A DNA stretch of 64,000 nucleotides, taken from contig CAJUIW010000003.1 of assembly GCA_910586895.1 (NCBI GenBank), positions 124,001 to 188,000 of the forward strand. The letters run 5' to 3'. The stretch is from an uncultured Muribaculaceae bacterium. Lineage in GTDB: Bacteria; Bacteroidota; Bacteroidia; Bacteroidales; Muribaculaceae. The notes under the pieces are model-generated. The model ran no database searches and was not told the origin of the DNA. It saw only the letters and a program-made list of their open reading frames with translations. The position numbers and the translations under genes were made by a program. Shown here one piece after another: positions 27,294 through 35,930 of this stretch. Within the stretch, counting starts at the first letter, position 1. Each line of letters starts with the position of its first letter.

Positions 27294-27713
27294 ATGGACA
27301 TTTCACACATTGAACACGTGGGAATAGCAGTGCCCTCACTTGAAGAGGCAATCCCCTTTTACGAAAACATGCTCGGCTTCAAGTGCTTCGCTATCGAAGA
27401 AGTAGCTGACCAGAAAGTACGTACCGCATTCTTCAAGGTAGGACAGACCAAGATAGAACTCCTTGAGCCCACAGCCGAGGACAGCGCCATAGCCAAGTTC
27501 ATAGCCAACAACGGCGGACGCGGCGGCATCCAGCACATAGCATTCGCTGTGGCCGACGGTGTGGCCAACGCTCTCGCTGAAGTAGAGTCAAAGGGCGGAC
27601 GCCTGATTGACAAGGCTCCCCGCAAAGGTGCCGAAGGCCTCAACATCGCTTTCCTTCACCCGAAATCGACCTGCGGCACTCTCGTAGAACTCTGCGAGGA
27701 CCCCAACAAGTGA
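27294..27713 (+). CDS. mce: Methylmalonyl-CoA epimerase
   Basis: Interconverts the (R) and (S) forms of methylmalonyl-CoA between the B12-dependent mutase and the decarboxylase in the succinate-to-propionate pathway. It is a small vicinal-oxygen-chelate (glyoxalase-like) protein with metal ligands expected at His in HIEHVGIAV near the start, His in IQHIAFAV near residue 83 and Glu in LVELCED at the end. The 139-aa length is standard. It heads an operon with the decarboxylase subunits, which fixes its identity among glyoxalase relatives. Confidence 0.95.
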   Translation: MDISHIEHVGIAVPSLEEAIPFYENMLGFKCFAIEEVADQKVRTAFFKVGQTKIELLEPTAEDSAIAKFIANNGGRGGIQHIAFAVADGVANALAEVESKGGRLIDKAPRKGAEGLNIAFLHPKSTCGTLVELCEDPNK

Positions 27714-27755
27714 TTTGAATCCCCCGAAAATATAAAACATACTATCCCATAAATA

Positions 27756-29309
27756 ATGAGCAATCAGCTTGAAAAAGTACAGGAACTCATTGCCCTCCGC
27801 AATGAGGCTCGCCTCGGAGGCGGCGAAAAAGCCATAGAGAAACAGCATGCACGCGGCAAGTACACCGCCCGCGAGCGCATAGCACAGCTTCTTGACGAAG
27901 GTTCTTTCGAAGAAATTGACATGTTTGTACGCCACCGTTGCTACAACTTCGGCCAGGAGAAGAAGAGCTACCTCGGCGACGGCGTTGTGACCGGTTACGG
28001 TACAATCGAAGGTCGTCTTGTCTATGTTTTCGCACAGGACTTCACCGTATTCGGCGGTTCACTGAGCGAGACCATGGCCCAGAAAATATGCAAGATCATG
28101 GACATGGCCATGAAGATGGGTGCCCCCGTTATCGGCCTCAACGACTCAGGTGGCGCACGTATCCAGGAAGGCATCAACGCTCTGGCCGGATATGCTGAGA
28201 TATTCCAGCGCAACATTCTCGCTTCAGGCGTTATCCCCCAGATATCAGGTATCCTCGGTCCGTGTGCCGGCGGCGCTGTATATTCACCCGCGCTCACTGA
28301 CTTCACCATCATGACCAAAGGTATCTCCTACATGTTCCTTACCGGTCCGAAGGTTGTTAAAACCGTTACCGGCGAAGATGTGAGCCAGGATGCCCTCGGC
28401 GGTGCCGAAGTTCACTCCAGCAAAAGCGGCGTGGCCCACTTTGCTGCCGAAGATGGCGAAGACTGCCTCAAGATTATCCGCAAGCTCTTCAGCTACATCC
28501 CCCAGAACAATCTTGAAGAGCCCCCGTTGGTGGAATGCAACGACCCGATTGACCGCCTTGAGGACTCACTCAACGATATCATCCCTGACTCGGCCACACG
28601 TCCTTACGACATGTACGAAGTGATCGGAGCCATCATTGACAACGGAGAATTCCTCGAAGTGCAGCGCAACTATGCCAAGAACATCATAGTAGGTTTCGCC
28701 CGCTTCAACGGCCAGGCCGTAGGTATCGTGGCCAACCAGCCCAAATATCTGGCCGGCGTGCTTGACAGCAACGCCTCACGCAAGGGTGCACGCTTCGTAC
28801 GCTTCTGCGATGCCTTCAACATTCCTCTTGTGACTCTCGTCGACGTACCCGGCTTCCTGCCCGGAACAGGCCAGGAATACAACGGTGTGATTCTCCACGG
28901 CGCAAAGCTTCTCTACGCTTATGGCGAAGCTACCGTGCCTAAAGTTACCGTCACACTGCGCAAGAGCTACGGCGGCAGCCATATCGTGATGAGCTGCAAG
29001 CAGCTCCGCGGCGACATGAACTATGCATGGCCTACTGCTGAAATCGCAGTTATGGGTGGTGCAGGTGCCGTTGAGGTGCTCTATGCCCGCGAAGCCAAGG
29101 CAGCCGAGGATCCCGCAGCCGTGCTCAAAGAGAAGGAAACCGAATACAACAAGCTCTTCTGCAACCCCTACAATGCTGCCCGCTACGGCTACATTGACGA
29201 TGTGATCGAGCCCCGCAACACCCGTTTCCGCGTAATCAGAGCTCTCCAGCAGCTTGCCACCAAGAAGGTGACAAATCCTGCCAAGAAGCATGGTAACATT
29301 CCTCTGTAA
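27756..29309 (+). CDS. mmdA: Methylmalonyl-CoA decarboxylase alpha subunit (carboxyltransferase)
   Basis: Acyl-CoA carboxylase beta-type protein that moves the carboxyl group of methylmalonyl-CoA to biotin, giving propionyl-CoA. Crotonase-fold halves occupy about residues 30-260 and 280-510. LNDSGGARIQEGINAL near 127-142 and GGAVYSP near 170 form the first oxyanion region; VPGFLPGTGQEYNGVI near 364-379 and the second-half AVMGGAGAVEVL near 428 complete the two active-site halves. The 517-aa length is typical. Related subunits serve propionyl-CoA carboxylase, but the neighbouring biotin carrier and membrane pump genes indicate a sodium-pumping decarboxylase. Confidence 0.94.
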   Translation: MSNQLEKVQELIALRNEARLGGGEKAIEKQHARGKYTARERIAQLLDEGSFEEIDMFVRHRCYNFGQEKKSYLGDGVVTGYGTIEGRLVYVFAQDFTVFGGSLSETMAQKICKIMDMAMKMGAPVIGLNDSGGARIQEGINALAGYAEIFQRNILASGVIPQISGILGPCAGGAVYSPALTDFTIMTKGISYMFLTGPKVVKTVTGEDVSQDALGGAEVHSSKSGVAHFAAEDGEDCLKIIRKLFSYIPQNNLEEPPLVECNDPIDRLEDSLNDIIPDSATRPYDMYEVIGAIIDNGEFLEVQRNYAKNIIVGFARFNGQAVGIVANQPKYLAGVLDSNASRKGARFVRFCDAFNIPLVTLVDVPGFLPGTGQEYNGVILHGAKLLYAYGEATVPKVTVTLRKSYGGSHIVMSCKQLRGDMNYAWPTAEIAVMGGAGAVEVLYAREAKAAEDPAAVLKEKETEYNKLFCNPYNAARYGYIDDVIEPRNTRFRVIRALQQLATKKVTNPAKKHGNIPL

Positions 29310-29331
29310 TACACCCTTCCCAAGAGTTAAA

Positions 29332-30261
29332 ATGAAAAAGAAACTGACCCTACTGCTTGTAGCCATGGTGGCATTCGCCACTGTGGCTTCAGCCCAGGGG
29401 CGTAGAGGACTCCGAATCAACGAAGTGATGGTGGTCAATGACTCCAGCGTAGTTGATGATTACGGACGTCATTCAGCTTGGATAGAGCTGTTCAACTCCA
29501 CTTATGCCCCGTTAGAGATATCAAGCGTTTACCTCACCGTAAACCGCGACTCGACAAAAATGTATCCCGTACCTCTGGGCGACGTCAACACTGAGATACC
29601 CCCACGTCAGCACGTGATTTTCTGGGCCGACGGCGAACCCTCGAAAGGTACTTTCCACACAAGCTTCAAGCTTACTCCCGGCCAGGACAACTGGATAGGC
29701 ATATATGACGCCGACGGCCTCACACTTATCGACGAAGTGCTGATTCCGGCCTCAATGCTTCCCAACACATCATACGCCCGCAAGATTGACGGCGTGAAAT
29801 ATGATGAGAATGACGCCGAGGCATGGGAAGTGCGCGACGGCTCCGGCAATAAATACATCACTCCCAGCAGCAACAACATCATCAAGGACACCAATAACAA
29901 GGTGGAGATGTTCAGCCAGCAGGACGAGGATGGTTTCGGCATGACTATCATGGCTATGGCAATCGTGTTCTCAGCACTGCTGCTCCTCTGCCTCTGCTTC
30001 TACGCCATCAGCAAGATAGGCGCGAGCGTCAACCGCCGCAACAAGGAACGCAGCCACGGCATTGATCCAAGCGAAGCCGCTGTAGCCGGACGTCCCGAAC
30101 ATGACACCGGTGAGGAAATCGCCGCTATCGTAATGGCCCTGCATGAACATCTTGACACCCATGACCAGGAAAGCACCATCCTTACCATCAACAAGGTTAA
30201 GCGTGCTTACTCACCCTGGAGCTCCAAGATATACAGCCTGCGCGAAACCCCGCGTCACTAA
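29332..30261 (+). CDS. Lamin-tail domain / OadG-type gamma subunit fusion
   Basis: Fusion of an N-terminal signal sequence (residues 1-21), a lamin-tail-like beta-sandwich (about 25-170: LRINEVMVVNDSS, WIELFNS, TPGQDNWIGIYDADGLTLID), one transmembrane segment (about 203-223) and a basic cytoplasmic tail ending in helices with IAAIVMALHEHL and YSPWSSKIYSLRETP, as in OadG-type subunits of sodium-pumping decarboxylases. Those gamma subunits stabilise the complex and in OadG bind zinc. The start at 29332 is chosen over an in-frame ATG at 29290 that lies inside mmdA, because it yields a clean signal peptide and has a purine-rich site before it. It lies between mmdA and mmdC, in keeping with the gamma role. 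The outward domain's job is unknown. Confidence 0.8.
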   Translation: MKKKLTLLLVAMVAFATVASAQGRRGLRINEVMVVNDSSVVDDYGRHSAWIELFNSTYAPLEISSVYLTVNRDSTKMYPVPLGDVNTEIPPRQHVIFWADGEPSKGTFHTSFKLTPGQDNWIGIYDADGLTLIDEVLIPASMLPNTSYARKIDGVKYDENDAEAWEVRDGSGNKYITPSSNNIIKDTNNKVEMFSQQDEDGFGMTIMAMAIVFSALLLLCLCFYAISKIGASVNRRNKERSHGIDPSEAAVAGRPEHDTGEEIAAIVMALHEHLDTHDQESTILTINKVKRAYSPWSSKIYSLRETPRH

Positions 30262-30317
30262 TCCTGATGCAAATCGCTTAAACATCAATAATGTATATAT
30301 AATTTTCTGAAATCAAA

Positions 30318-30755
30318 ATGAAAGAATATAAATATAAAATCAACGGCAACACTTACAAGGTGGCCATTGGTGACATTGACAACAACATAGCTCAGGTGGA
30401 AGTGAACGGTATCCCCTACAAGGTGGAACTCGAAGCCGGCAAGAAACCTGTCACAATAGTTAACGCTCCCCGCCCCTCAGCTGCTCCCCGCACTCAGACA
30501 GGCGCTAAAGTAATATCAAGCCCCGCAGCTACATCGACCGGTGGATTCGCAGTAAAGGCTCCCCTCCCCGGAACCGTACTGTCAATTCCCGTGAAAGTGG
30601 GCGATGTAGTCAAAGCCGCTGACACTGTAGTGATTCTTGAGGCTATGAAAATGGAGAACGCCATTCATGCCGGCCGTGACGGTAAAGTGGCAGCAGTCAA
30701 TGTCAACGCCGGCGATGCCGTGCTTGAAGGCGCAGCTCTCATCACCCTCGAATAA
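30318..30755 (+). CDS. mmdC: Biotin carrier subunit of methylmalonyl-CoA decarboxylase
   Basis: Carries the biotin that receives carboxylate from MmdA and delivers it to MmdB. The C-terminal biotinyl domain (about residues 75-145) contains the EAMKMEN motif near 109-115, whose central Lys is biotinylated, and a conserved PLPGTVLSIPVKVGD entry strand. An N-terminal beta segment (1-50) and a Pro/Ala linker precede it. The length of 145 aa fits MmdC. It is encoded between the gamma-type fusion and the membrane pump. Confidence 0.93.
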   Translation: MKEYKYKINGNTYKVAIGDIDNNIAQVEVNGIPYKVELEAGKKPVTIVNAPRPSAAPRTQTGAKVISSPAATSTGGFAVKAPLPGTVLSIPVKVGDVVKAADTVVILEAMKMENAIHAGRDGKVAAVNVNAGDAVLEGAALITLE

Positions 30756-30803
30756 TTACGGTTGAACCAACTAATTTATTGACCTTAAAGACTGTCCAAA
30801 AAT

Positions 30804-31961
30804 ATGCAGTTTAGTGATTTTATAATGCAAAACCTGTCGGAGTTCTGGCATCTCACCGGATTCTACAACGCCACATGGCAGCACTTTGTCATGCTTGCCG
30901 TAGGCTTGTTCTTTATCTGGCTCGCCATCAAAAAGGACTTCGAACCGATGCTGCTCGTACCCATAGGGTTCGGTATGCTTATCGGCAATATCCCGTTCAA
31001 TACCGAAGCCGGTCTTGAAATCGGCATTTATGAAGAGGGCTCCGTGCTCAATATCCTTTACAATGGTGTAAGCGCAGGATGGTATCCCCCGCTTATATTC
31101 CTCGGAATCGGCGCCATGACTGACTTCTCAGCCCTGATAGCCAACCCGAAACTGATGCTAATCGGTGCTGCCGCCCAGTTCGGTATATTCGGTGCCTACA
31201 TGGTGGCGCTGCTGCTTGGCTTCGCTCCCGACCAGGCCGGTGCCATAGCTATCATCGGTGGTGCCGACGGTCCTACCGCCATCTTCCTTTCATCGAAGTT
31301 AGCTCCCAACCTTATGGGCGCCATAGCCGTGTCAGCCTACTCTTACATGGCTCTTGTACCGGTGATCCAGCCCCCGTTGATGCGCCTCTTCACCACCAAG
31401 AAAGAGCGTCTGATAAAGATGAAACCGGCCCGTGCCGTGTCACAGAACGAAAAGATTATCTTCCCGATAGTAGGTATGCTGCTGACTTGCTTCGTAGTAC
31501 CGTCAGGCCTGCCGCTGCTCGGCATGCTCTTCTTCGGCAATCTGCTTCGTGAATGCGGCGTATGCACACGTCTTGCCAAGACTGCAAGCAACGCTCTCAC
31601 TGACATTGTCACCATTCTTCTCGGCATGACTGTGGGTGCATCAACCCAGGCTTCTGAATTCCTGACAGCTGAAACCATCGGCATCTTCGCTCTTGGATTC
31701 ATGGCGTTCATCATCGCATCATCGTCAGGTGTACTCTTTGTGAAGCTGTTCAACCTGATTCTTCCCAAATCGAAGAAAATCAATCCGCTTATCGGTAACG
31801 CAGGTGTATCAGCCGTGCCTATGTCAGCACGTATCTCCAACAACCTCGGTCTGGAGTATGATCCGTCAAACTATCTGCTCATGCATGCCATGGGTCCGAA
31901 CGTTGCAGGTGTCATCGGTTCAGCAGTAGCTGCCGGTGTGCTGCTCGGATTCCTTGCCTGA
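30804..31961 (+). CDS. mmdB: Sodium-pumping methylmalonyl-CoA decarboxylase beta subunit
   Basis: Membrane subunit that decarboxylates carboxybiotin and pumps Na+ outward, storing energy during propionate formation. It is hydrophobic throughout, with about nine helices. The family motifs are present: GGADGPTAIFLSSKLAP near residues 151-167, with the Asp used in Na+ transport, and the C-terminal GNAGVSAVPMSARISN and MHAMGPNVAGVIGSA. The length of 385 aa is within the OadB/MmdB range. It is the last gene of the mce-mmdA-oadG-mmdC-mmdB operon; a hairpin follows 19 bases after the stop. Confidence 0.95.
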   Translation: MQFSDFIMQNLSEFWHLTGFYNATWQHFVMLAVGLFFIWLAIKKDFEPMLLVPIGFGMLIGNIPFNTEAGLEIGIYEEGSVLNILYNGVSAGWYPPLIFLGIGAMTDFSALIANPKLMLIGAAAQFGIFGAYMVALLLGFAPDQAGAIAIIGGADGPTAIFLSSKLAPNLMGAIAVSAYSYMALVPVIQPPLMRLFTTKKERLIKMKPARAVSQNEKIIFPIVGMLLTCFVVPSGLPLLGMLFFGNLLRECGVCTRLAKTASNALTDIVTILLGMTVGASTQASEFLTAETIGIFALGFMAFIIASSSGVLFVKLFNLILPKSKKINPLIGNAGVSAVPMSARISNNLGLEYDPSNYLLMHAMGPNVAGVIGSAVAAGVLLGFLA

Positions 31962-31979
31962 TAGGATATTAGAATTAAT

Positions 31980-32017
31980 ACACGGCCAAGCACCTTTTTA
32001 AAAGGTGATGGCCGTGT
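31980..32017 (+). terminator. Hairpin after mmdB
   Basis: ACACGGCCA (31980-31988) pairs with TGGCCGTGT (32009-32017) and an inner CACCTTTT (31991-31998) pairs with AAAAGGTG (32000-32007). The T run after it is short. Confidence 0.6.
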
Positions 32018-32180
32018 GTTATTTTCAGAACAATCAGAGGCCGGAATACGTTATAATTACGGAAAGCATCGGAAAAGTATCCTTAAGGGAACCGCTACTG
32101 ATGGCGACCGCCAATAATTAACCGACATTACTGAATCCTGCGCATTAAGCAGGTAATCATTATCATCTCAGTCACTGATT

Positions 32181-32537
32181 ATGCTTACTAAAGAAGTCAT
32201 AAATTCATTATATCGGAAGTTTGACAAGCGCCCCTCAAGCCCTGACGAACTTGATATAGCTCTGCTGTTCGAGCATCTGCTTGACTCGCATTACGTAGCT
32301 ATTGACGATGAAGCGAACCTGATATTGGGAAGTGTTCCTGAGGACTCTCCTTTCCACAGCATCCCATTGGCCAATATCCACGCCATTGTGGAGCTCGCCG
32401 ATGAAATAGTGATAGTGCTTCATTCATCGCTGATCATATTGGATAAGGATGACTCCAAAGTGCATATACATATCAACAACCCTGCAGCTACAGTAGGTGA
32501 ACGACTGACATCGCTCTTCAGCCGCCTTCGCAACTGA
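32181..32537 (+). CDS. Conserved-looking hypothetical protein
   Basis: I do not recognise this 118-aa protein. It has no signal peptide or membrane segment. It starts with a helical part (about residues 1-32, KEVINSLYRKF and ELDIALLFEHLLD) followed by alternating beta strands (YVAIDDEANLILGSV, AIVELADEIVIVLHSSLIILDKDDSKVHIHI) and a short C-terminal helix ending SLFSRLRN. The acidic and hydrophobic pattern suggests a small cytosolic fold. It is flanked by hairpins and is probably transcribed alone; no neighbour suggests a role. Confidence 0.55.
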   Translation: MLTKEVINSLYRKFDKRPSSPDELDIALLFEHLLDSHYVAIDDEANLILGSVPEDSPFHSIPLANIHAIVELADEIVIVLHSSLIILDKDDSKVHIHINNPAATVGERLTSLFSRLRN

Positions 32538-32582
32538 AGCGGATCATGCAATAGAACAGGATAACGGATTGTTCAACTCATA

Positions 32583-32620
32583 AATCCCGCCGAGGCTTCA
32601 TCTCAAGCCGACGCGGGATT
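32583..32620. terminator. Bidirectional terminator between the hypothetical gene and the flippase gene
   Basis: AATCCCGC (32583-32590) pairs with GCGGGATT (32613-32620), with further pairing inside, and is followed by seven T on the plus strand. It lies between convergent genes and its right arm reaches the minus-strand gene's stop. Confidence 0.7.
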
Positions 32621-34127
32621 ATTTTTTTCGGAAGCGGTACAGTATGTAATCCAGCGCATCGCGCTGAATCTTTGAACGCAGCACCCAATTGACAAGCATA
32701 TACAATCCAGCACCCGCACTACCTTGCGCCAGACATAGGAGCCACGGATTGTCAATGCAGCCCGACAGCATCCATACGCCGGAACATATCAAAAGGCTCT
32801 CCACTAAATATGGCAACAGATCTGTAAGATACTCCGCCCAGCTGCGTTTTGAAAGCGAAGCCGCTATAAATAGAGTGACAATCCATGAAACAACTGAGGC
32901 TACAAGCTGCCCCATGACAAATATGGTCAGCCCATAGTTAGGATTACCGGGGAGTTCGAGCGCCATATAAGGAAGAGTCAGAATGATGGCCAGTATTGCA
33001 GTGCCGTCACGGAGAAACTCTGTATACAGCATCAGTTTGGCACGTCCGAGCGCCACTATATAATTATTGTACAGAGCTCCGAGCACTGTAAATATGCCAC
33101 GCAGCAACAGCAACTGGAACAGCGGCACGGCACCATCCCATTTTGTACCGAAAAGAGCATGAAATATTGGGAGAGCCATGACCGTCAGCAGCCCCATAGC
33201 CGGAAACAGCAGATAAGCCGTAAGGCGGTTCATCTTGGCCGTTGACGAAGCGAAGCGCACAGGATTGTCCTGATACTGCGACAGCACCGGCAGAAACGAG
33301 GAGGTGAACACCGCCGAGAGGGAAGCTATGGGCATCTTGCTCCACTTATCGGCCTGGGTGTAATAGCCCAGCGACACAAGTCCGTTGCGGAATCCGATAA
33401 GAAACTGATAGATATTCTGAAACAGCACATTCAGGAATGCCGATCCCATTATGCCTGCCCCTACACGGGCTATACTCCTCAGTGAATCCATGCTGAACAC
33501 CATTGACGGGCGCCAGTGAGTGGAACACCATAATATAAGGCTACGCACGGCAGCCATGGTGATAGTCTGCCATACTATGGCCCATGCCCCGGCTCCATGC
33601 AATGCCGACGCGATACCTACCACTGCCCCGGCAAAAAGGCCCATGGAATTGGACACCGCTACCATACGGACCTCCATAAGCTTCATAAGCCTGTTGGCCT
33701 GCACTATCGACGACGCATTCAGCACCAGAGCCACAAACATGACCCGCGTAAGCGGAATAAGACGGGCATCATCCTCAAAGCACATAGCCACGAGAGGCGC
33801 CCCAACAAACATGACCGCATAGATCACTACCGCCACAAGCAGATTGAACCACAGGACTGTACTATAGTCACTATCCGTAGGGTTCTTTTTCTGAACAAGG
33901 GCATAGGAGAAGCCGCTGTCAACGATAAGCGTTGCGAAGCTCTGGAACACCATGACAGCACCTGCCAAACCGAAGTCAGTCTTTGACAGGGTATTGGCAA
34001 GTACTATTCCGGTAACCAGATACAGAAGCTGGGTACCGAACTTATCTATGACATTCCACTTCAAGGTGCGGGCCACCTTGAGCTTCATGTCGTCACGAAC
34101 TATGTTATTGCTTTCGCCGGATTCCAC
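32619..34127 (-). CDS. Polysaccharide flippase / lipopolysaccharide biosynthesis protein (Wzx-like)
   Basis: Inner-membrane MOP-superfamily exporter of lipid-linked sugars, with 12-14 hydrophobic helices. The N-terminus LKWNVIDKFGTQLLYLVTGI matches the usual first helix, and LGYYTQADKWSKMPIASLSAV near residues 245-265 is typical of the Polysacc_synt_3 / colanic acid exporter type. The open frame starts with GTG at 34127; an ATG 13 codons later (34088, MKLKVARTL) would give a more usual start and is a real alternative. Only 3 bases separate it from the DUF2807 gene, so it belongs to the dusB operon. No glycosyltransferases lie beside it. Confidence 0.88.
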   Translation of the reverse strand: MESGESNNIVRDDMKLKVARTLKWNVIDKFGTQLLYLVTGIVLANTLSKTDFGLAGAVMVFQSFATLIVDSGFSYALVQKKNPTDSDYSTVLWFNLLVAVVIYAVMFVGAPLVAMCFEDDARLIPLTRVMFVALVLNASSIVQANRLMKLMEVRMVAVSNSMGLFAGAVVGIASALHGAGAWAIVWQTITMAAVRSLILWCSTHWRPSMVFSMDSLRSIARVGAGIMGSAFLNVLFQNIYQFLIGFRNGLVSLGYYTQADKWSKMPIASLSAVFTSSFLPVLSQYQDNPVRFASSTAKMNRLTAYLLFPAMGLLTVMALPIFHALFGTKWDGAVPLFQLLLLRGIFTVLGALYNNYIVALGRAKLMLYTEFLRDGTAILAIILTLPYMALELPGNPNYGLTIFVMGQLVASVVSWIVTLFIAASLSKRSWAEYLTDLLPYLVESLLICSGVWMLSGCIDNPWLLCLAQGSAGAGLYMLVNWVLRSKIQRDALDYILYRFRKK

Positions 34128-34130
34128 GGT

Positions 34131-34838
34131 TTAGAGGGCGTCAAAAGGCTTTGTCTTGATCTTCACAGCCTTATCCTTCACCACCGGACGACCCTTGTAT
34201 GTGATATTACCTGTACCCATGCCGCTCACATTGAGCTGCTCAGTGGCATTGCACTGGATCCAGCCTGTGCCCCACAGCTTTGCGGTGACATCAGCGGCCT
34301 CAAGTCCATAGGCGTCAATGCGGCCTACGCCTGTAAGTGAAAGCTTGACGCTTTCGCTTTTGCCGCTCACGGCTATCACCCCCTTGCCTGTGGCAAGAGT
34401 GAATTCAGAACGGGCTGCCGTCACACCATTTACCACCAGACGACCGTTGCCAACAAGCTTACCCTGAAATTTAGGGCCTGGAGCGGAAGTTACAACCGTA
34501 AGAGTCGAATCACCGTCATTCTCCACCTTGGTAAGATATGTGGAGTAGACACGGACAGTAGGCAGGTTTTCATATTTATTGTCGCGTATGGCAAGCTTTA
34601 CCTCAAGCTTACCCTTTCCGTTGGCTTCGAATATTATGGCGTCAGCCATGGCACGCGTACTTTCAAATTTCACCTTACCCGCCTGGGAAGGATCACAGAA
34701 ATACTCCACATTAATTCCATCAACTACCTTCAGCTCGTTGAATTCCTTGACATCGAGCGAAAAGGATTCATATCCTGAGTTCTGTGCAAAGCTCACCATA
34801 GGAAGCAGAAAGGATAGCACTGCTAATAAGTTTCTCAT
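34131..34838 (-). CDS. DUF2807 (head GIN domain) secreted protein
   Basis: A 235-aa protein with signal peptide MRNLLAVLSFLLPMVSFAQ, followed by a DUF2807 domain (about residues 30-215) of repetitive beta strands forming a helix-like stack. Typical pieces are FNELKVVDGINVEYFCDPSQ, near the start, and VSGMGTGNITYKGRP, at the end. The family is common in Bacteroidetes; its role is unknown, with suggested binding or adhesion in the envelope. Three in-frame ATGs occur at 34850, 34844 and 34838; I chose the last because it gives the best signal peptide. It lies between dusB and the flippase gene with gaps of 3-17 bases. Confidence 0.78.
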   Translation of the reverse strand: MRNLLAVLSFLLPMVSFAQNSGYESFSLDVKEFNELKVVDGINVEYFCDPSQAGKVKFESTRAMADAIIFEANGKGKLEVKLAIRDNKYENLPTVRVYSTYLTKVENDGDSTLTVVTSAPGPKFQGKLVGNGRLVVNGVTAARSEFTLATGKGVIAVSGKSESVKLSLTGVGRIDAYGLEAADVTAKLWGTGWIQCNATEQLNVSGMGTGNITYKGRPVVKDKAVKIKTKPFDAL

Positions 34839-34855
34839 AATCATAAACAATTGAA

Positions 34856-35857
34856 TCAGTTATCATTATCGGCAAGAGCCGGTAGTATTTCGGTTTCTAC
34901 TTTTGTAAGTATGGCATCAAGTTCGTCAAACGACTCGGCGCGGAGCATGGCTATGCGTGTATCGCGGAAGTGGGGAATGCCCTTGAAAAGCGGCGAAGCG
35001 GCCAGATGCCGGCGGATATGCAGAATGCCCCGGTATTCATCAATCCGGTCAATACTTTCACGAATCTGGCGGCGTATGATCTGAAACTTTTCTGCTACGG
35101 TAGGCTCTTCGGACTCAACTCCTGCGGCGGCAGCTTTCAGCGAACGGAATATCCATGGAGCGCCTATGGATCCGCGTCCTACCATCACTCCATCCACCCC
35201 ATAGCGGTCAAACGCTTCACGGACCTGTTCGGGAGTGGTTATATCGCCATTGCCTATCACCGGAATCTGCAACCGTGGATTCTCCTTGACTCGCGCTATC
35301 ACGCTCCAGTCAGCACTTCCTGTATACATCTGCGAACGTGTGCGCCCATGCACTGTCAATGCCACTATACCGCAGTCCTGCAACTGCTCGGCAAGCTCCG
35401 GTATTATTATCGAATTGCAGTCCCATCCCAGGCGGGTCTTGACAGTGACGGGAATATTCACCGCACGGACCACAGCGCGTGTGATCTCAAGCATTTTCGG
35501 GATGTCGCGCAGCATACCAGCACCGGCGCCTTTGCCGGCCACTTTCTTCACCGGACAACCGAAATTTATGTCCAGCAGATCCGGATGAGCCGCCTCCACT
35601 ATCTTAGCCGCCTCGACCATTGACTCTGTGTCGCGTCCATAGATCTGAATGGCTGTAGGACGTTCAGCATCATCAATGCTCAGTTTTCTGGTGGTGGCCG
35701 CGATATTACGGATCAGGGCATCGGCCGACACGAATTCCGTGTACACCATATCAGCCCCCTGCTCCTTACACAGAAGGCGAAATGAACGGTCAGTGACATC
35801 CTCCATGGGAGCAAGCATCACAGGCCTAGGACCAAGCTCAATATTCCCTATTTTCAT
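34856..35857 (-). CDS. dusB: tRNA-dihydrouridine synthase
   Basis: FMN-dependent reductase that makes dihydrouridine in tRNA D-loops. The TIM-barrel Dus domain (about residues 5-310) shows LAPMEDVTDRSFRLLCKE near the start, where substrate and FMN bind, and LDINFGCPVKKVAGKGAG near 94-111, with the catalytic Cys in the GCP motif. IQIYGRDTE, TVKTRLGWD, LTVHGRTRSQMYTG and VIGNGDITTPE follow in order, all conserved in DusB. The length of 333 aa is normal. It is first in an operon with the DUF2807 and flippase genes. No Fis gene follows, unlike in enterobacteria. Confidence 0.94.
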   Translation of the reverse strand: MKIGNIELGPRPVMLAPMEDVTDRSFRLLCKEQGADMVYTEFVSADALIRNIAATTRKLSIDDAERPTAIQIYGRDTESMVEAAKIVEAAHPDLLDINFGCPVKKVAGKGAGAGMLRDIPKMLEITRAVVRAVNIPVTVKTRLGWDCNSIIIPELAEQLQDCGIVALTVHGRTRSQMYTGSADWSVIARVKENPRLQIPVIGNGDITTPEQVREAFDRYGVDGVMVGRGSIGAPWIFRSLKAAAAGVESEEPTVAEKFQIIRRQIRESIDRIDEYRGILHIRRHLAASPLFKGIPHFRDTRIAMLRAESFDELDAILTKVETEILPALADNDN

Positions 35858-35930
35858 ATGGAAGTAAAATTACTATTTTTTTATCAATCGTAGTACCGGC
35901 TTATGTTTTTTTAGCCAATATTACAGCTTA

